Below, one piece after another: positions 19,374 through 28,132 of a stretch of 64,000 nt of DNA (position 1 is the first letter of the stretch; each line of letters opens with the position of its first letter). Under the pieces are notes generated by a model that saw nothing but the letters and a program-made list of their open reading frames with translations, searched no databases and had not been told where the DNA came from. This DNA is from ZAX-1 sp046533095. Its GTDB lineage: Bacteria; Bacillota; Clostridia; Lachnospirales; Lachnospiraceae. The position numbers and the translations under genes were made by a program. Where the stretch lies: NCBI GenBank assembly GCA_046533095.1, contig JAJQRA010000035.1, positions 62,001 through 126,000 of the forward strand. The letters run 5' to 3'.

Positions 19374-19844
19374 ATGGCAAAGGAAGAATTTTTACATGAA
19401 TTGCAGGTAGCGCTACAGAGGGAAATTCCTCAGGCACAGCTCAATGAACAATTACATTATTATGACAATTATATAATGGAAGAATCCAGAAAAGGTAGAA
19501 GTGAGAGTCAGGTGATCGAGGATCTAGGGAATCCAAGGCTGATTGCAAAGACGCTGATAGACACAGCGAATACGACAAAGGAATCCAATCAAACGGCCTA
19601 TGAGGAGGATTTTACAAAAGACAATGGCAAAAAAAGATTTCATGCAGATTTTTCAAAAGAAGGGGGATTTGATATAAGGTTTGGAAAATTCAGGTTAAAT
19701 GCTTGGTACGCGAAGGTGCTATTGATTTTGGCACTTGTATTAATTGTTTTTCTGATGGTGCAATTAGTGGCTTTTTTGTTGCCGTTTGTGGTACCCATAC
19801 TATTACTTGTATTCATATTATCGTATGTTTTACGTAAACGGTGA
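19374..19844 (+). CDS. DUF1700 (HAAS-like) membrane protein
   Basis: A 156-residue protein with an N-terminal helical DUF1700 module (EFLHELQVALQREIP..., then YYDNYIMEESRKGRSESQVI and IEDLGNPRLIAKTLI) and two close hydrophobic segments at the end (about 120-152). DUF1700 proteins often accompany PadR or sensor genes and are thought to modulate membrane-linked regulators. The exact function is unknown. It sits 32 bases before a large cNMP-fold gene and probably shares its mRNA. Confidence 0.8.
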   Translation: MAKEEFLHELQVALQREIPQAQLNEQLHYYDNYIMEESRKGRSESQVIEDLGNPRLIAKTLIDTANTTKESNQTAYEEDFTKDNGKKRFHADFSKEGGFDIRFGKFRLNAWYAKVLLILALVLIVFLMVQLVAFLLPFVVPILLLVFILSYVLRKR

Positions 19845-19876
19845 TCATGGATAAAATCAATCACTAGGAGGTGCTT

Positions 19877-22174
19877 ATGGAGCTAGTTAACATACCATCG
19901 AAGAAACGATTTGTAAAACGTAAAGATAAGATGAAAGCGCTTTACGTTATCTTACAGGGTAGTGTAAGGGCAACTGCAAAACATGATGAGTGGGATTTAG
20001 AGGCAGGAAGTATCATCGGAATTATGGAAAGTGCATCTGGGACATTTTTATGCGACTATACCACAACGGCAGATACCATTGCCTATGCCTTTGCCTATAC
20101 AAATGCAGAAGACTTCAAAGCAATATTTTCAAACGAAGAAAAATATCTGGGCATTTTTTCCATGGGATCGATGAAACAGGCCTCAAATTTGATCAAGCGA
20201 TACCAAAATCATGTAAAAACGGCGAAGGCTTATCATAGTTTCCTGCTAGATATGTTTCAGCAATATGAAGCATTGTGTGAATCTTATGGTATCTTAGAAA
20301 AGACAACTTTACGGGTGGAATCAATTAAACAATTAATACTGGCGGACAAAGTTGAAACTTGGACAATAGAATATTACAATAAAATGGCTAGTCTGTCGCT
20401 TAAGACGGTGGAAGAATTTTGGGCGATTGATTATAGTATCGGGGTTGGACAAATATTAAATGCCAGCTATTGGATGGGCAGGACGCTATCACTTATAAAC
20501 CAAATCGGTGAGTATCTAGTGTCTCAAAAAGAGATCCTGATCGGAGAACGAGACAATGCCCTCTATGGGCTATATTTGGAATTATTAAGAAAAGCAGTAC
20601 ATAAAGGAAGGGATATTGATCCGATCTGTCAAAATATAACGAAAATATTAGAATTTGCAAAAGCAAGTTCGTTGTATAGTGATGAGTTGCTGCAACAACA
20701 ATCTTTGCTCTATAAGAACTTAGACGTTAATCGGACGGATGGTGAAGAAGAAATTGTTTGGGAAGACGTTGAAGAAGGTATAAAAACAGGCCAAACAGAC
20801 GATGACCCAAAAGAACGCGAGAAGTATATGGAACGCATCCTTGCCTATGCCGGATACGATCAGGAGAAATCGAAAATCTTTCAAGAGGAAGTGGAAAAAT
20901 ATAAAGAGCTTCCAGATATCTTGTCAACTGCTGAGGATGTGCGCATACTGCGCAAAAAGATGACAGAACATTTTTTCGAACTTTATTTGCTTGTATTTAT
21001 GCGTGCGGTAGAAGAAAAACATCTTGCTCCAACCATAAAAATGTTTCTAAATTTCGGTTTTATTGATGAAGGGCTTACCGGGGAAGACCACACAGACAGT
21101 CTCTATCATTTGACGGAAGAACTATTTCAATGTAAAGCAGATAATGTCTTTACGATGTATGAATGGCTTGTGAGCATCTATAAAGGTGAAAATGAGCCGT
21201 CCCGCAGTGAATTTGATTTAGATTACCAAGGCTATCTGTTAGAGCAGCGTAAAACCGGTAAAATTAGGATTAGTGAAGAAAAGATACTAAATGAAGATAC
21301 TGTGAAAAAAGTGGAATATGAAATAAGAAATATGTTTATGTCTACGAATCGTGCGACATATGGGAAAATTTCAATCTATTGCCCATTATTGTGCGAAAAC
21401 GATATCATATACGCTGCTGAAAACATGTTGACTACGGCAAAAAAAATCAACGATGCACTAAATGCAATCCGAGCGATAGATTTTTCTGTATTTTATAGGG
21501 AAGTTGCATTTACGGATTTAGAGCATGATATCATGCGTGAAATGGTTCAAAAAGAAGTGGTGCCAAACGTGATATTACTGCCAAATGCCGGAAGCAAAGG
21601 AATGATGTGGCAGGAAAATGCAGGTGTCCTAAAGGATACACCGGCACGGATAGCATTTCCTATTTTGAGTATAACAGATGTAATGGAAATGATGATTGAG
21701 CTTGTAGCGAGGTATCGTTGGGAAATTTGCCGCAGAATACAAGGTGCGAGATGGAATGACATCACGGAAGCCTCCCTAACCTCAGAATACAGCGACTATA
21801 TTCAATACTATCGTAAAAATCAAGACTTGTCTACTGAGGCAAAGGAAAAAGTAAGAAATGCAATGCAAAAGGCAAAAAATAATTTCCGCGAAGTATTCGT
21901 AAAAGATTACAAGAATTGGGTTAAATATGAATCCAAAGGAAGTTTTCGCCTAAATAAAGTGGCACGGGATATTATATTCCGCTATTGCCCATTTTCAAAA
22001 GAAATCAGAAAAGAACTGGTGATAAATCCAATGTACAAAGATATGTTTGAAAAATATGAGATTTTTAACCAGCGAAAGATTCGGCGGGTAGAGATATTCC
22101 AAGACCGGTATCTGAAAAAAGGCGGTGAACTGACACCGGAACTAATAGCCGACAGAGAATTTTATGATTTATGA
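19877..22174 (+). CDS. Large cyclic-nucleotide-binding-fold protein of unknown function
   Basis: A 765-residue cytoplasmic protein. The first 120 residues look like a cNMP-binding beta-roll (KALYVILQGSVRATAKHD, then LEAGSIIGIMES). The remaining 640 residues are predominantly helical, with no DNA-binding, kinase or cyclase motif that I recognise. ATG at 19877 follows AGGAGG; a GTG two codons earlier overlaps the ribosome site. The gene pairs with the upstream DUF1700 membrane gene. It may be a signal-responsive scaffold, but no function can be assigned. Confidence 0.6.
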   Translation: MELVNIPSKKRFVKRKDKMKALYVILQGSVRATAKHDEWDLEAGSIIGIMESASGTFLCDYTTTADTIAYAFAYTNAEDFKAIFSNEEKYLGIFSMGSMKQASNLIKRYQNHVKTAKAYHSFLLDMFQQYEALCESYGILEKTTLRVESIKQLILADKVETWTIEYYNKMASLSLKTVEEFWAIDYSIGVGQILNASYWMGRTLSLINQIGEYLVSQKEILIGERDNALYGLYLELLRKAVHKGRDIDPICQNITKILEFAKASSLYSDELLQQQSLLYKNLDVNRTDGEEEIVWEDVEEGIKTGQTDDDPKEREKYMERILAYAGYDQEKSKIFQEEVEKYKELPDILSTAEDVRILRKKMTEHFFELYLLVFMRAVEEKHLAPTIKMFLNFGFIDEGLTGEDHTDSLYHLTEELFQCKADNVFTMYEWLVSIYKGENEPSRSEFDLDYQGYLLEQRKTGKIRISEEKILNEDTVKKVEYEIRNMFMSTNRATYGKISIYCPLLCENDIIYAAENMLTTAKKINDALNAIRAIDFSVFYREVAFTDLEHDIMREMVQKEVVPNVILLPNAGSKGMMWQENAGVLKDTPARIAFPILSITDVMEMMIELVARYRWEICRRIQGARWNDITEASLTSEYSDYIQYYRKNQDLSTEAKEKVRNAMQKAKNNFREVFVKDYKNWVKYESKGSFRLNKVARDIIFRYCPFSKEIRKELVINPMYKDMFEKYEIFNQRKIRRVEIFQDRYLKKGGELTPELIADREFYDL

Positions 22175-22739
22175 TAAGAAAAAATAATCGTAATTATCCA
22201 GTACCCCGATAAGGTGGAGGGGCGTAGTAAAGGGTTGATACATATTGAACACTTGGAAAGGTATGTTCGAGTTTAGTACGAAGTATAGCCAGACACTTAG
22301 TCAGGTATTTTAAAGCCTGGGGTGAAACATAGCCAGACACTTAGCGAAGTCCTTTGCAGATTGATGGTGAAAGGAGTAGGAGCGGATAGCTACGAAAGAA
22401 TTAATTTTTATAAATAAAAATGCATAAAAATTAGTAAAATGAGGTTACATAGAAAGGGACGCACAGGCACGAGATTTGTGCATTGCCAAGATTTATGCGT
22501 TACCAAAAATGTTCTATGAATGAGGAAATGAAGAGAAGACCAATGGGGGAACCATTGGTCTTCTCTTATGAGGGGAGTATAAATAATTAATAAGGGGTAT
22601 AACCTATAAAAAGAATCTCTGAAGGGAAAATCCTTTTTACAAATGTATTATAATACATTTTGTAAAAAAATGCAATCAAAAATTGTTAAATAAAATTAAG
22701 AACATTGAATGAAAGTAAAATGAAAATGAGAAATGAGCT
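22175..22739. other. Long intergenic region with direct repeats and a strong hairpin
   Basis: No supported gene. A perfect 16-base direct repeat ATAGCCAGACACTTAG occurs at 22285-22300 and 22329-22344. At 22533-22565 a 14-bp perfect stem (GAGAAGACCAATGG/CCATTGGTCTTCTC) closes a 5-base loop but lacks a clear T-run. The stretch could encode a small RNA or be the long 3' UTR of the upstream gene. Confidence 0.5.
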
Positions 22740-22802
22740 AAATAAAATATTGAAATAAATATTGAAATAAAATATTGAAATAAAATATTGAAATAAAATA
22801 TT
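22740..22802. repeat. AT-rich minisatellite, 13-bp unit, about 5 copies
   Basis: AAATAAAATATTG repeated in tandem; the second copy is one base short and the last is partial. It ends about 78 bases before a small ORF. Confidence 0.85.
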
Positions 22803-22879
22803 AATTATGATTTGTGAATAAAATATTCATAAATCTCTAATAATAGAAATGTGATAAAAAATCTTAGGAGGCAATTAAA

Positions 22880-23050
22880 ATGGCGAAAAATAAAATCCAA
22901 AACAAAAGTACAAATGCAAACAATAGCAGTTCTTCGGGTAGCAATGCACAGAACTGTAATTCACAGAATACGAATTCACAAAACAAAAGTCAAGATAAAT
23001 CTACAAATGCTTCAAACAAAGGTGGATCAAACTGTAAGGACAGCTATTAA
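22880..23050 (+). CDS. Small Asn/Ser/Gln-rich protein, 56 residues
   Basis: A short gene with a strong AGGAGG site eight bases before the ATG. The 56-residue product begins MAKNKIQNKSTNANN and ends GGSNCKDSY. About two thirds of the residues are Asn, Ser, Gln or Lys, with two Cys and no hydrophobic core, so it is probably disordered. A terminator follows at 23098. Composition recalls gamma-type small acid-soluble spore proteins and other spore-matrix proteins, but I see no diagnostic motif, so a spore role is only an inference from the genome type. Confidence 0.65.
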   Translation: MAKNKIQNKSTNANNSSSSGSNAQNCNSQNTNSQNKSQDKSTNASNKGGSNCKDSY

Positions 23051-23097
23051 TAGGATTACATTTCACAAAGCAATTAAAAATGCATACTATACTATAG

Positions 23098-23135
23098 AAA
23101 CAGATTACGGGAGGTACGTCCTGTAATCTGTTTTA
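23098..23135 (+). terminator. Terminator after small Asn-rich gene
   Basis: AAACAGATTAC (23098-23108) pairs with GTAATCTGTTT (23123-23133), extended by inner GGGA/TCCT pairs, with T-run. Confidence 0.85.
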
Positions 23136-23141
23136 TCTTAT

Positions 23142-23288
23142 AGAAAAGTAGCTTCCTTATAAAATAAAAGTGTAGCTTCCTTATAGATAGAATAGCTTTC
23201 CTTATAAGAAGAGTACTTTGCATTATAGAAGAGTAGCTTTCCTTATAAGAAAAGTACTTTGCATTATAGAAGAGTACCTTGCATTATA
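23142..23288. repeat. Imperfect tandem repeat, 20-25 bp unit, about 7 copies
   Basis: Successive units resemble GAAGAGTAGCTTTCCTTATA and the variant GAAGAGTACTTTGCATTATA, alternating in the second half. The array fills the gap between the terminator and the rhodanese gene. Confidence 0.8.
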
Positions 23289-23361
23289 TGAAAATTGATG
23301 TATTTTTGAGTATAGATATCTGCTAAATAACTGTCTGAAAGCAGATAGGAAAGGAGTTTAA

Positions 23362-23664
23362 ATGGAATTTCGTACAATTAGCATTAAGGAATTAGAAACA
23401 TATATGGAAAAACAAAATGCATGGCTTATTGATCTGCGCTCGAAAGAAGATTACGATTTATGTCACCTACAAGGAGCCAAAAATATTCCTTATGATGATC
23501 TAAAACGGTACAGCGGTTCTTTGCCAAGAGACAAAATATTGATATTTTATTGTGAACGCGGAGGAATGAGCTTGATGGCAGCTAAGGATCTAAGCAGGGC
23601 AGGATACCATGCCGCTACCGTAATCGGAGGGTTACGGGCGTGGGAGGAACAAAGGCTAAATTAA
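23362..23664 (+). CDS. Rhodanese-like domain protein
   Basis: A 100-residue single rhodanese domain: the N-terminal WLIDLRSKEDYDLCHLQGA and the active loop YCERGGMS with Cys64, followed by AGYHAATVIGGLRAWE. Such proteins carry persulfide sulfur on the active Cys in the cytoplasm. AAAGGAG precedes the ATG. No partner gene is adjacent. Confidence 0.9.
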   Translation: MEFRTISIKELETYMEKQNAWLIDLRSKEDYDLCHLQGAKNIPYDDLKRYSGSLPRDKILIFYCERGGMSLMAAKDLSRAGYHAATVIGGLRAWEEQRLN

Positions 23665-23671
23665 ATGAGGC

Positions 23672-23784
23672 ACTTCATCTACAGATATATGGTAAAAACA
23701 TTGACAGTGTTTACGCTAGACTATCATACTTCATCTACAGTTACAAACTAAAAAACATTGACAGTGCTCGCGTCAGACTATAAT
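23672..23784 (+). repeat. Duplicated promoter-like segment, about 57-bp unit x2
   Basis: Both copies contain ACTTCATCTACAG, then AACATTGACAGTG and an AGACTAT segment. Each holds TTGACA (23701 and 23758) followed after 15 bases by TATCAT (23722) or TATAAT (23779). The second has perfect hexamers but short spacing. The RNA methyltransferase gene begins about 270 bases downstream, and the intervening bases hold no supported gene. Confidence 0.6.
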
Positions 23785-24055
23785 ATAGATATAGATATAT
23801 TTTTAAATGGGTACTTTAATTAAGACAAGGTAAATAAGGCGGAAAGAAAATTAAAAAATGAAAGGCTGCTCAAATGACAAATTCTTTCAACCCTTAGTAA
23901 TTTAAGATGGGGCTGTTGTAAAATACAGCTGTGGTTATAGAGTCAATTGGAGTTTTGATAGATAGAACCAAATGGATCATGCAAGAAAGTACGATGAAAT
24001 AGATAGAAAAATGACATTGTGCGGCAGTCCCATAATGAGCAATAGGAATAAAAAA

Positions 24056-25246
24056 ATGAAACAGTTTGAATTAATCGCCCCTTGCCATTTTGGCATGGAG
24101 GCAGTGTTAAAAAGAGAAATACATGATTTGGGATACGAGATACTGAAAGTGGAAGATGGAAGAGTGACCTTTAAAGGGGATGAAGATGCTATTTGCCGTG
24201 CCAATATGTTCTTGAGGACGGCGGAGCGGGTGCTATTAAAAACAGGCGAATTTCATGCGGAAACTTTTGATGAACTTTTTGAAAGCGTTAAGGCGATTCC
24301 TTGGGAAATTTATATTCCAAAAGATGGGAAATTCTGGGTAGCAAAGGCTACCTCTATTAAAAGCAAGCTGTTTAGCCCCACTGATATCCAATCTATTGTA
24401 AAAAAAGCGATGGTAGAACGTTTAAAACTAAAATACCATACAGATTGGTTTGAAGAAACGGGCGACAGCTATCCGCTACGGATATTTTTGATGAAGGATG
24501 TCGTGACAATTGCCCTTGATACATCTGGAGAATCGCTACATAGAAGAGGGTATCGCTTGTTATCCTCTGTGGCGCCGATTACGGAAACGTTGGCGGCGGC
24601 ATTAATTATGCTGACCCCTTGGAAAAAAGACAGGATACTAGTGGATCCCTTCTGTGGCAGTGGGACATTTCTGATTGAAGCGGCTATGATAGCAGCGAAG
24701 GTTGCACCGGGAATGAACCGTTCTTTTTTAGCGGAAACGTGGCAGAATATCGTAGATAAGAACCTGTGGCATAAGGCCGCAGATGAAGCGGCTGATTTAG
24801 CAGACAACGAACTAAAGTTTGATGAACAAAAGCCTAAGAATATCAATACGGATATACAGGGTTATGATATTGATGAATCTATCGTGAAAGCAGCAAGGGA
24901 AAATGCAAAAAAAGCGGGTGTAGACCACCTCATTCATTTTCAAAAAAGGGCTGTAAGCGACTTAAGCCACCCTAAGAAATATGGCTTTATTATTACCAAT
25001 CCACCCTATGGAGAACGACTAGAGGGAGAAGATCTGCCAAAAATATACAGTGAATTTGGACAAGCATTTCAAAAACTTGATTCATGGTCAGCCTATGTAA
25101 TTAGTGGCTATGAAGATGCGCAACGTTACATTGGCCGCACAGCAGATAAAAATAGGAAAATTTATAATGGCATGTTAAAAACATACTTTTATCAGTTTAA
25201 CGGTCCAAAACCACCAAAAAGGAAACAGAATGAAGAAAAGGAATGA
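24056..25246 (+). CDS. THUMP-domain 23S rRNA (guanine-N2) methyltransferase (RlmL/YpsC family)
   Basis: A 396-residue class I SAM-dependent RNA methyltransferase. It has an N-terminal ferredoxin-like plus THUMP region (about 1-165), and a Rossmann domain with DPFCGSGTFLIEAA as SAM site and ITNPPYGERLEG as the catalytic NPPY motif. YpsC-like enzymes modify guanine in 23S rRNA. The start at 24056 has TAGGAA upstream and begins MKQFELIAPCHFG as in the family. An upstream in-frame ATG at 23972 has no ribosome site. Confidence 0.9.
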   Translation: MKQFELIAPCHFGMEAVLKREIHDLGYEILKVEDGRVTFKGDEDAICRANMFLRTAERVLLKTGEFHAETFDELFESVKAIPWEIYIPKDGKFWVAKATSIKSKLFSPTDIQSIVKKAMVERLKLKYHTDWFEETGDSYPLRIFLMKDVVTIALDTSGESLHRRGYRLLSSVAPITETLAAALIMLTPWKKDRILVDPFCGSGTFLIEAAMIAAKVAPGMNRSFLAETWQNIVDKNLWHKAADEAADLADNELKFDEQKPKNINTDIQGYDIDESIVKAARENAKKAGVDHLIHFQKRAVSDLSHPKKYGFIITNPPYGERLEGEDLPKIYSEFGQAFQKLDSWSAYVISGYEDAQRYIGRTADKNRKIYNGMLKTYFYQFNGPKPPKRKQNEEKE

Positions 25247-25267
25247 GGGGGCATATTAGGTTGCATT

Positions 25268-25347
25268 GTGATATGCAAGTAAATGGGCAGGAATGGGGAG
25301 ATATACTGCGATATACAAGTAAATGGATAGGAATGGGGAGATATATT
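25268..25347 (+). repeat. 40-bp tandem duplication containing a translation start
   Basis: Two 40-bp copies (25268-25307 and 25308-25347) share ATATGCAAGTAAATGGGCAG-type sequence followed by GAATGGGGAGATATA. A third partial copy begins at 25348. The GGGGAG and TTG used by the next gene lie in the second copy; the first copy has CTG at that place. Confidence 0.85.
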
Positions 25348-27052
25348 GCGATACGCAACAAGATATATAGGAATGACCTTACTGCTTTGTGTGGCTATAT
25401 TGCTTAAACTTGCCATAGTCCGTAGTTCAATGGAAGAAGTGGAGGCGTTTCGAGGTGCAAATTTAAAATCAGAGGTATGGAATCCGCTTATTGCAGAGAG
25501 CATCAATGAAAAAGCAATCACATTTTTAATTGACAATAAGGTGCTTAAAAGTACGGATACAAAGCTGTATATGAATGAAAATTTAAACCTTATGATACCA
25601 ATATCTGTACTGCGGGATAATTTTAACTGCAGTACCCATCTCTATGATAAAAAGGAACTATTTGTTGAAAAACGCGAAAACGAACTGGAATTTGTCCTGA
25701 ATGAACCGACAATTCGGGTAAATCAGAAAAAAAGCGAAATCATATCCCCTATGGTTTTAAAAGGGGAGGAATATTATATATCGGCGCAGGCGGTATCCGA
25801 ACATTTAAATTTTAATTATAACTGGGATATGGACAAAAATCAGGCTGTTGCAATGGATAGCTCTATGGGTGTGTCCATTCTTCCGACAAGCTATGATTTG
25901 CGTGAAAAACACCGTGCACCCCCCATTAAAGATCAAGGGAAATACGGAACCTGTTGGGCATTTGCAGCATTAGCGGGGATAGAATCTACCCTACTGCCAG
26001 AGCAGGAAAAAGAATTTTCACCTGACCACATGTCGATTCAAAACAGCTTTTATTTGGAACAAGTTGACGGTGGGGAATATACCATGGGCATGGCATATTT
26101 AGCGGCATGGCAAGGCCCTGTTTATGAAAAAGACGATCCCTATGGGGACGAGGCATCCCCCGAGGATTTGCCCCCAAAAAAACATGTGCAGGAGATTCAA
26201 ATCATCGAAGAGAAAGATTTTGAAGGAATAAAAGAAGCGGTATTTCAATACGGTGGAGTACAAACTTCTATCTATAGTGCATTTAAAGATGCAAAAAGCA
26301 AGAGTATGTATTATAATAGTGAAAACAATGCGTATTGCTATATCGGAACGGAAAAACCAAACCACGATGTCCTGATTATTGGCTGGGATGACCATTATTC
26401 GAAAGACAACTTTAACATGGAGCTAGAGGCAGATGGGGCTTTCATCTGTCAAAACAGTTGGGGAAGTGATTTTGGAGAAGATGGGGTTTTTTATATATCC
26501 TATTATGATGTTGCGATTGGAATACATAATGTAGTATATACTTCAATTAAGGAAACGGATAATTATGATCATATCTATCAGTCTGACTTGTGCGGTTGGG
26601 TAGGTCAGCTAGGATACGACAAAGAAGAAATTTACGCCGCAAACATCTATACGGCAAAAAGCGATGAACAGTTGGTGGCGGCAGGATTTTATGCGACTGG
26701 GAAAAATACGGATTATGAACTTTATATTGTAAAAAACTATGTTGACCAGAATTCCTTGTCTAGCAGAGCCCTTGTGGCGACAGGAAAAGTTTCAAATGCC
26801 GGCTATTATACCATAGATTTTAATCGGAATATAAACGTAAAAGCAGGGGAACGCTATGCTGTTATGATGCACATTTTAACGCCGGGGTCAATCCATCCAA
26901 TAGCGATAGAGTTTAACGCCGGGGAATCCACCAGCAAGGTAGATTTAAGCGATGGAGAAGGGTATATAAGCGCAAAAGGCAAGACGTGGGAACATGTAGA
27001 AGAAACCCAAAACTGTAACCTGTGTTTAAAAGTATACAGTAAAGACCAATAA
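25346..27052 (+). CDS. Papain-like (C1) cysteine protease, membrane-anchored or secreted
   Basis: A 568-residue protein. Residues 8-26 form a signal or anchor helix. Residues 55-170 resemble a copper-amine-oxidase-N-like stalk. The C1 domain follows with Gln197 and Cys203 (KDQGKYGTCWAF), His340 (NHDVLIIGWDDH) and Asn370 (QNSWG). The last 150 residues are beta-rich, like the lectin-like domain found after such proteases in Clostridia. The TTG start has GGGGAG five bases upstream; the next ATG (25373) lacks a ribosome site. It heads a likely operon with an amidase, suggesting cell-surface or wall processing. Confidence 0.88.
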   Translation: MRYATRYIGMTLLLCVAILLKLAIVRSSMEEVEAFRGANLKSEVWNPLIAESINEKAITFLIDNKVLKSTDTKLYMNENLNLMIPISVLRDNFNCSTHLYDKKELFVEKRENELEFVLNEPTIRVNQKKSEIISPMVLKGEEYYISAQAVSEHLNFNYNWDMDKNQAVAMDSSMGVSILPTSYDLREKHRAPPIKDQGKYGTCWAFAALAGIESTLLPEQEKEFSPDHMSIQNSFYLEQVDGGEYTMGMAYLAAWQGPVYEKDDPYGDEASPEDLPPKKHVQEIQIIEEKDFEGIKEAVFQYGGVQTSIYSAFKDAKSKSMYYNSENNAYCYIGTEKPNHDVLIIGWDDHYSKDNFNMELEADGAFICQNSWGSDFGEDGVFYISYYDVAIGIHNVVYTSIKETDNYDHIYQSDLCGWVGQLGYDKEEIYAANIYTAKSDEQLVAAGFYATGKNTDYELYIVKNYVDQNSLSSRALVATGKVSNAGYYTIDFNRNINVKAGERYAVMMHILTPGSIHPIAIEFNAGESTSKVDLSDGEGYISAKGKTWEHVEETQNCNLCLKVYSKDQ

Positions 27053-27085
27053 AGGAAAATATGTGGCAAAGACTGGAGGACTGGC

Positions 27086-28129
27086 ATGGAAAGAAAAATA
27101 ATAAAAACAGCGGCATTATTTTTGATGATTTGCACTCTTGTTTTTGGAATTGTATTATCTAGGCTATCCAGATCTTACGCAAAAGAGCGCGAGCAGGACA
27201 AGCCGCAGGAAATGTCCGGTTTAGAATTGCTTGATTATTTTACAACCCAGTCAGAGGAGGACGAAGAAGAACTTGAGCATCAAATGAGGATTACACTTCC
27301 AAGTGGTATGACAGAAGAGGACATCGCCATTCGTTGCGATTATGTCCAACAGCTTGTTACGATTACAATCCCCGGTATAGATGAAAATTATTTTTATGAC
27401 CACCCCTTGCTTGGTAGTAGCAACCATATCGACGACTTGATGATTGGAAGCGATATCGGTGTGGGCGTGATAGAAATCACATTAGATCAGGTATATGAAA
27501 TACAGAGCAGCGTACAGAACTCATGCCTGTACCTTGATTTTATGCTACCTCATGATCTATATGAAAAGGTGGTTGTAGTGGATGCCGGGCATGGAGGTAC
27601 GGAACCCGGTGCAGTAAAACAGGGCGTTCTGGAAAAAGGAATAAACCTTGCCATCGTTTTGGAATTAAAAAAACTGCTTGATGAGAATGGAAAGATAAAA
27701 GTGTATTATACACGTACCGAAGATGTGAGCGTTAGCTTAGACCAGAGAGTACAGCTTGCAAATAAAGCAGATGCAAATTTATTTGTCAGTGTGCACAGCA
27801 ACTCTACGAAAGATGGCAAAATGTCAAACTATCATGGAACGGAAGTTATGTATGATGAGGAAAAAGCAGACGAAGAGATGGGGAGTATGCAGTTCTCTGA
27901 AATCATGCTTTCCGAAACAGTCGCCACACTAGGAAGTAAAAATGATGGCTTGATCAGAGGGCACAATATCTATATTATACGGACAAGCCAAGTACCGGTG
28001 GCTTTAGTAGAGGTTGGGTTTATGACGAGTTTAGAGGAACTGGAAAGTCTTCAGAATGAGGAATACCAAAAGAAAGCGGCACAAGGCATTTATAATGGAA
28101 TTATCCGTGCGCTAGAGGAAGGATATTAA
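27086..28129 (+). CDS. Exported N-acetylmuramoyl-L-alanine amidase (Amidase_3)
   Basis: A 347-residue protein with an N-terminal membrane helix (about 8-25), a beta-rich AMIN-like linker (about 65-155) and an Amidase_3 domain. Zn ligands are His169 (DAGHGGTEPG), Glu183 (VLEKG) and His237 (SVHSNS), with catalytic Glu309 (ALVEVGF). It cleaves wall peptidoglycan outside the membrane. GGAGG precedes the ATG. The gene lies between a surface protease and rdgB, with a 3-base gap to the latter. Confidence 0.92.
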   Translation: MERKIIKTAALFLMICTLVFGIVLSRLSRSYAKEREQDKPQEMSGLELLDYFTTQSEEDEEELEHQMRITLPSGMTEEDIAIRCDYVQQLVTITIPGIDENYFYDHPLLGSSNHIDDLMIGSDIGVGVIEITLDQVYEIQSSVQNSCLYLDFMLPHDLYEKVVVVDAGHGGTEPGAVKQGVLEKGINLAIVLELKKLLDENGKIKVYYTRTEDVSVSLDQRVQLANKADANLFVSVHSNSTKDGKMSNYHGTEVMYDEEKADEEMGSMQFSEIMLSETVATLGSKNDGLIRGHNIYIIRTSQVPVALVEVGFMTSLEELESLQNEEYQKKAAQGIYNGIIRALEEGY

Positions 28130-28132
28130 AAA

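Noticed and set aside
22851..23126. 91-codon frame over the small Asn-rich gene
   Set aside because: The strong ribosome site serves the ATG at 22880 in another frame, and the longer frame has no site of its own.
22740..23288. CRISPR array
   Set aside because: Units are adjacent without unique spacers and no cas genes are present.
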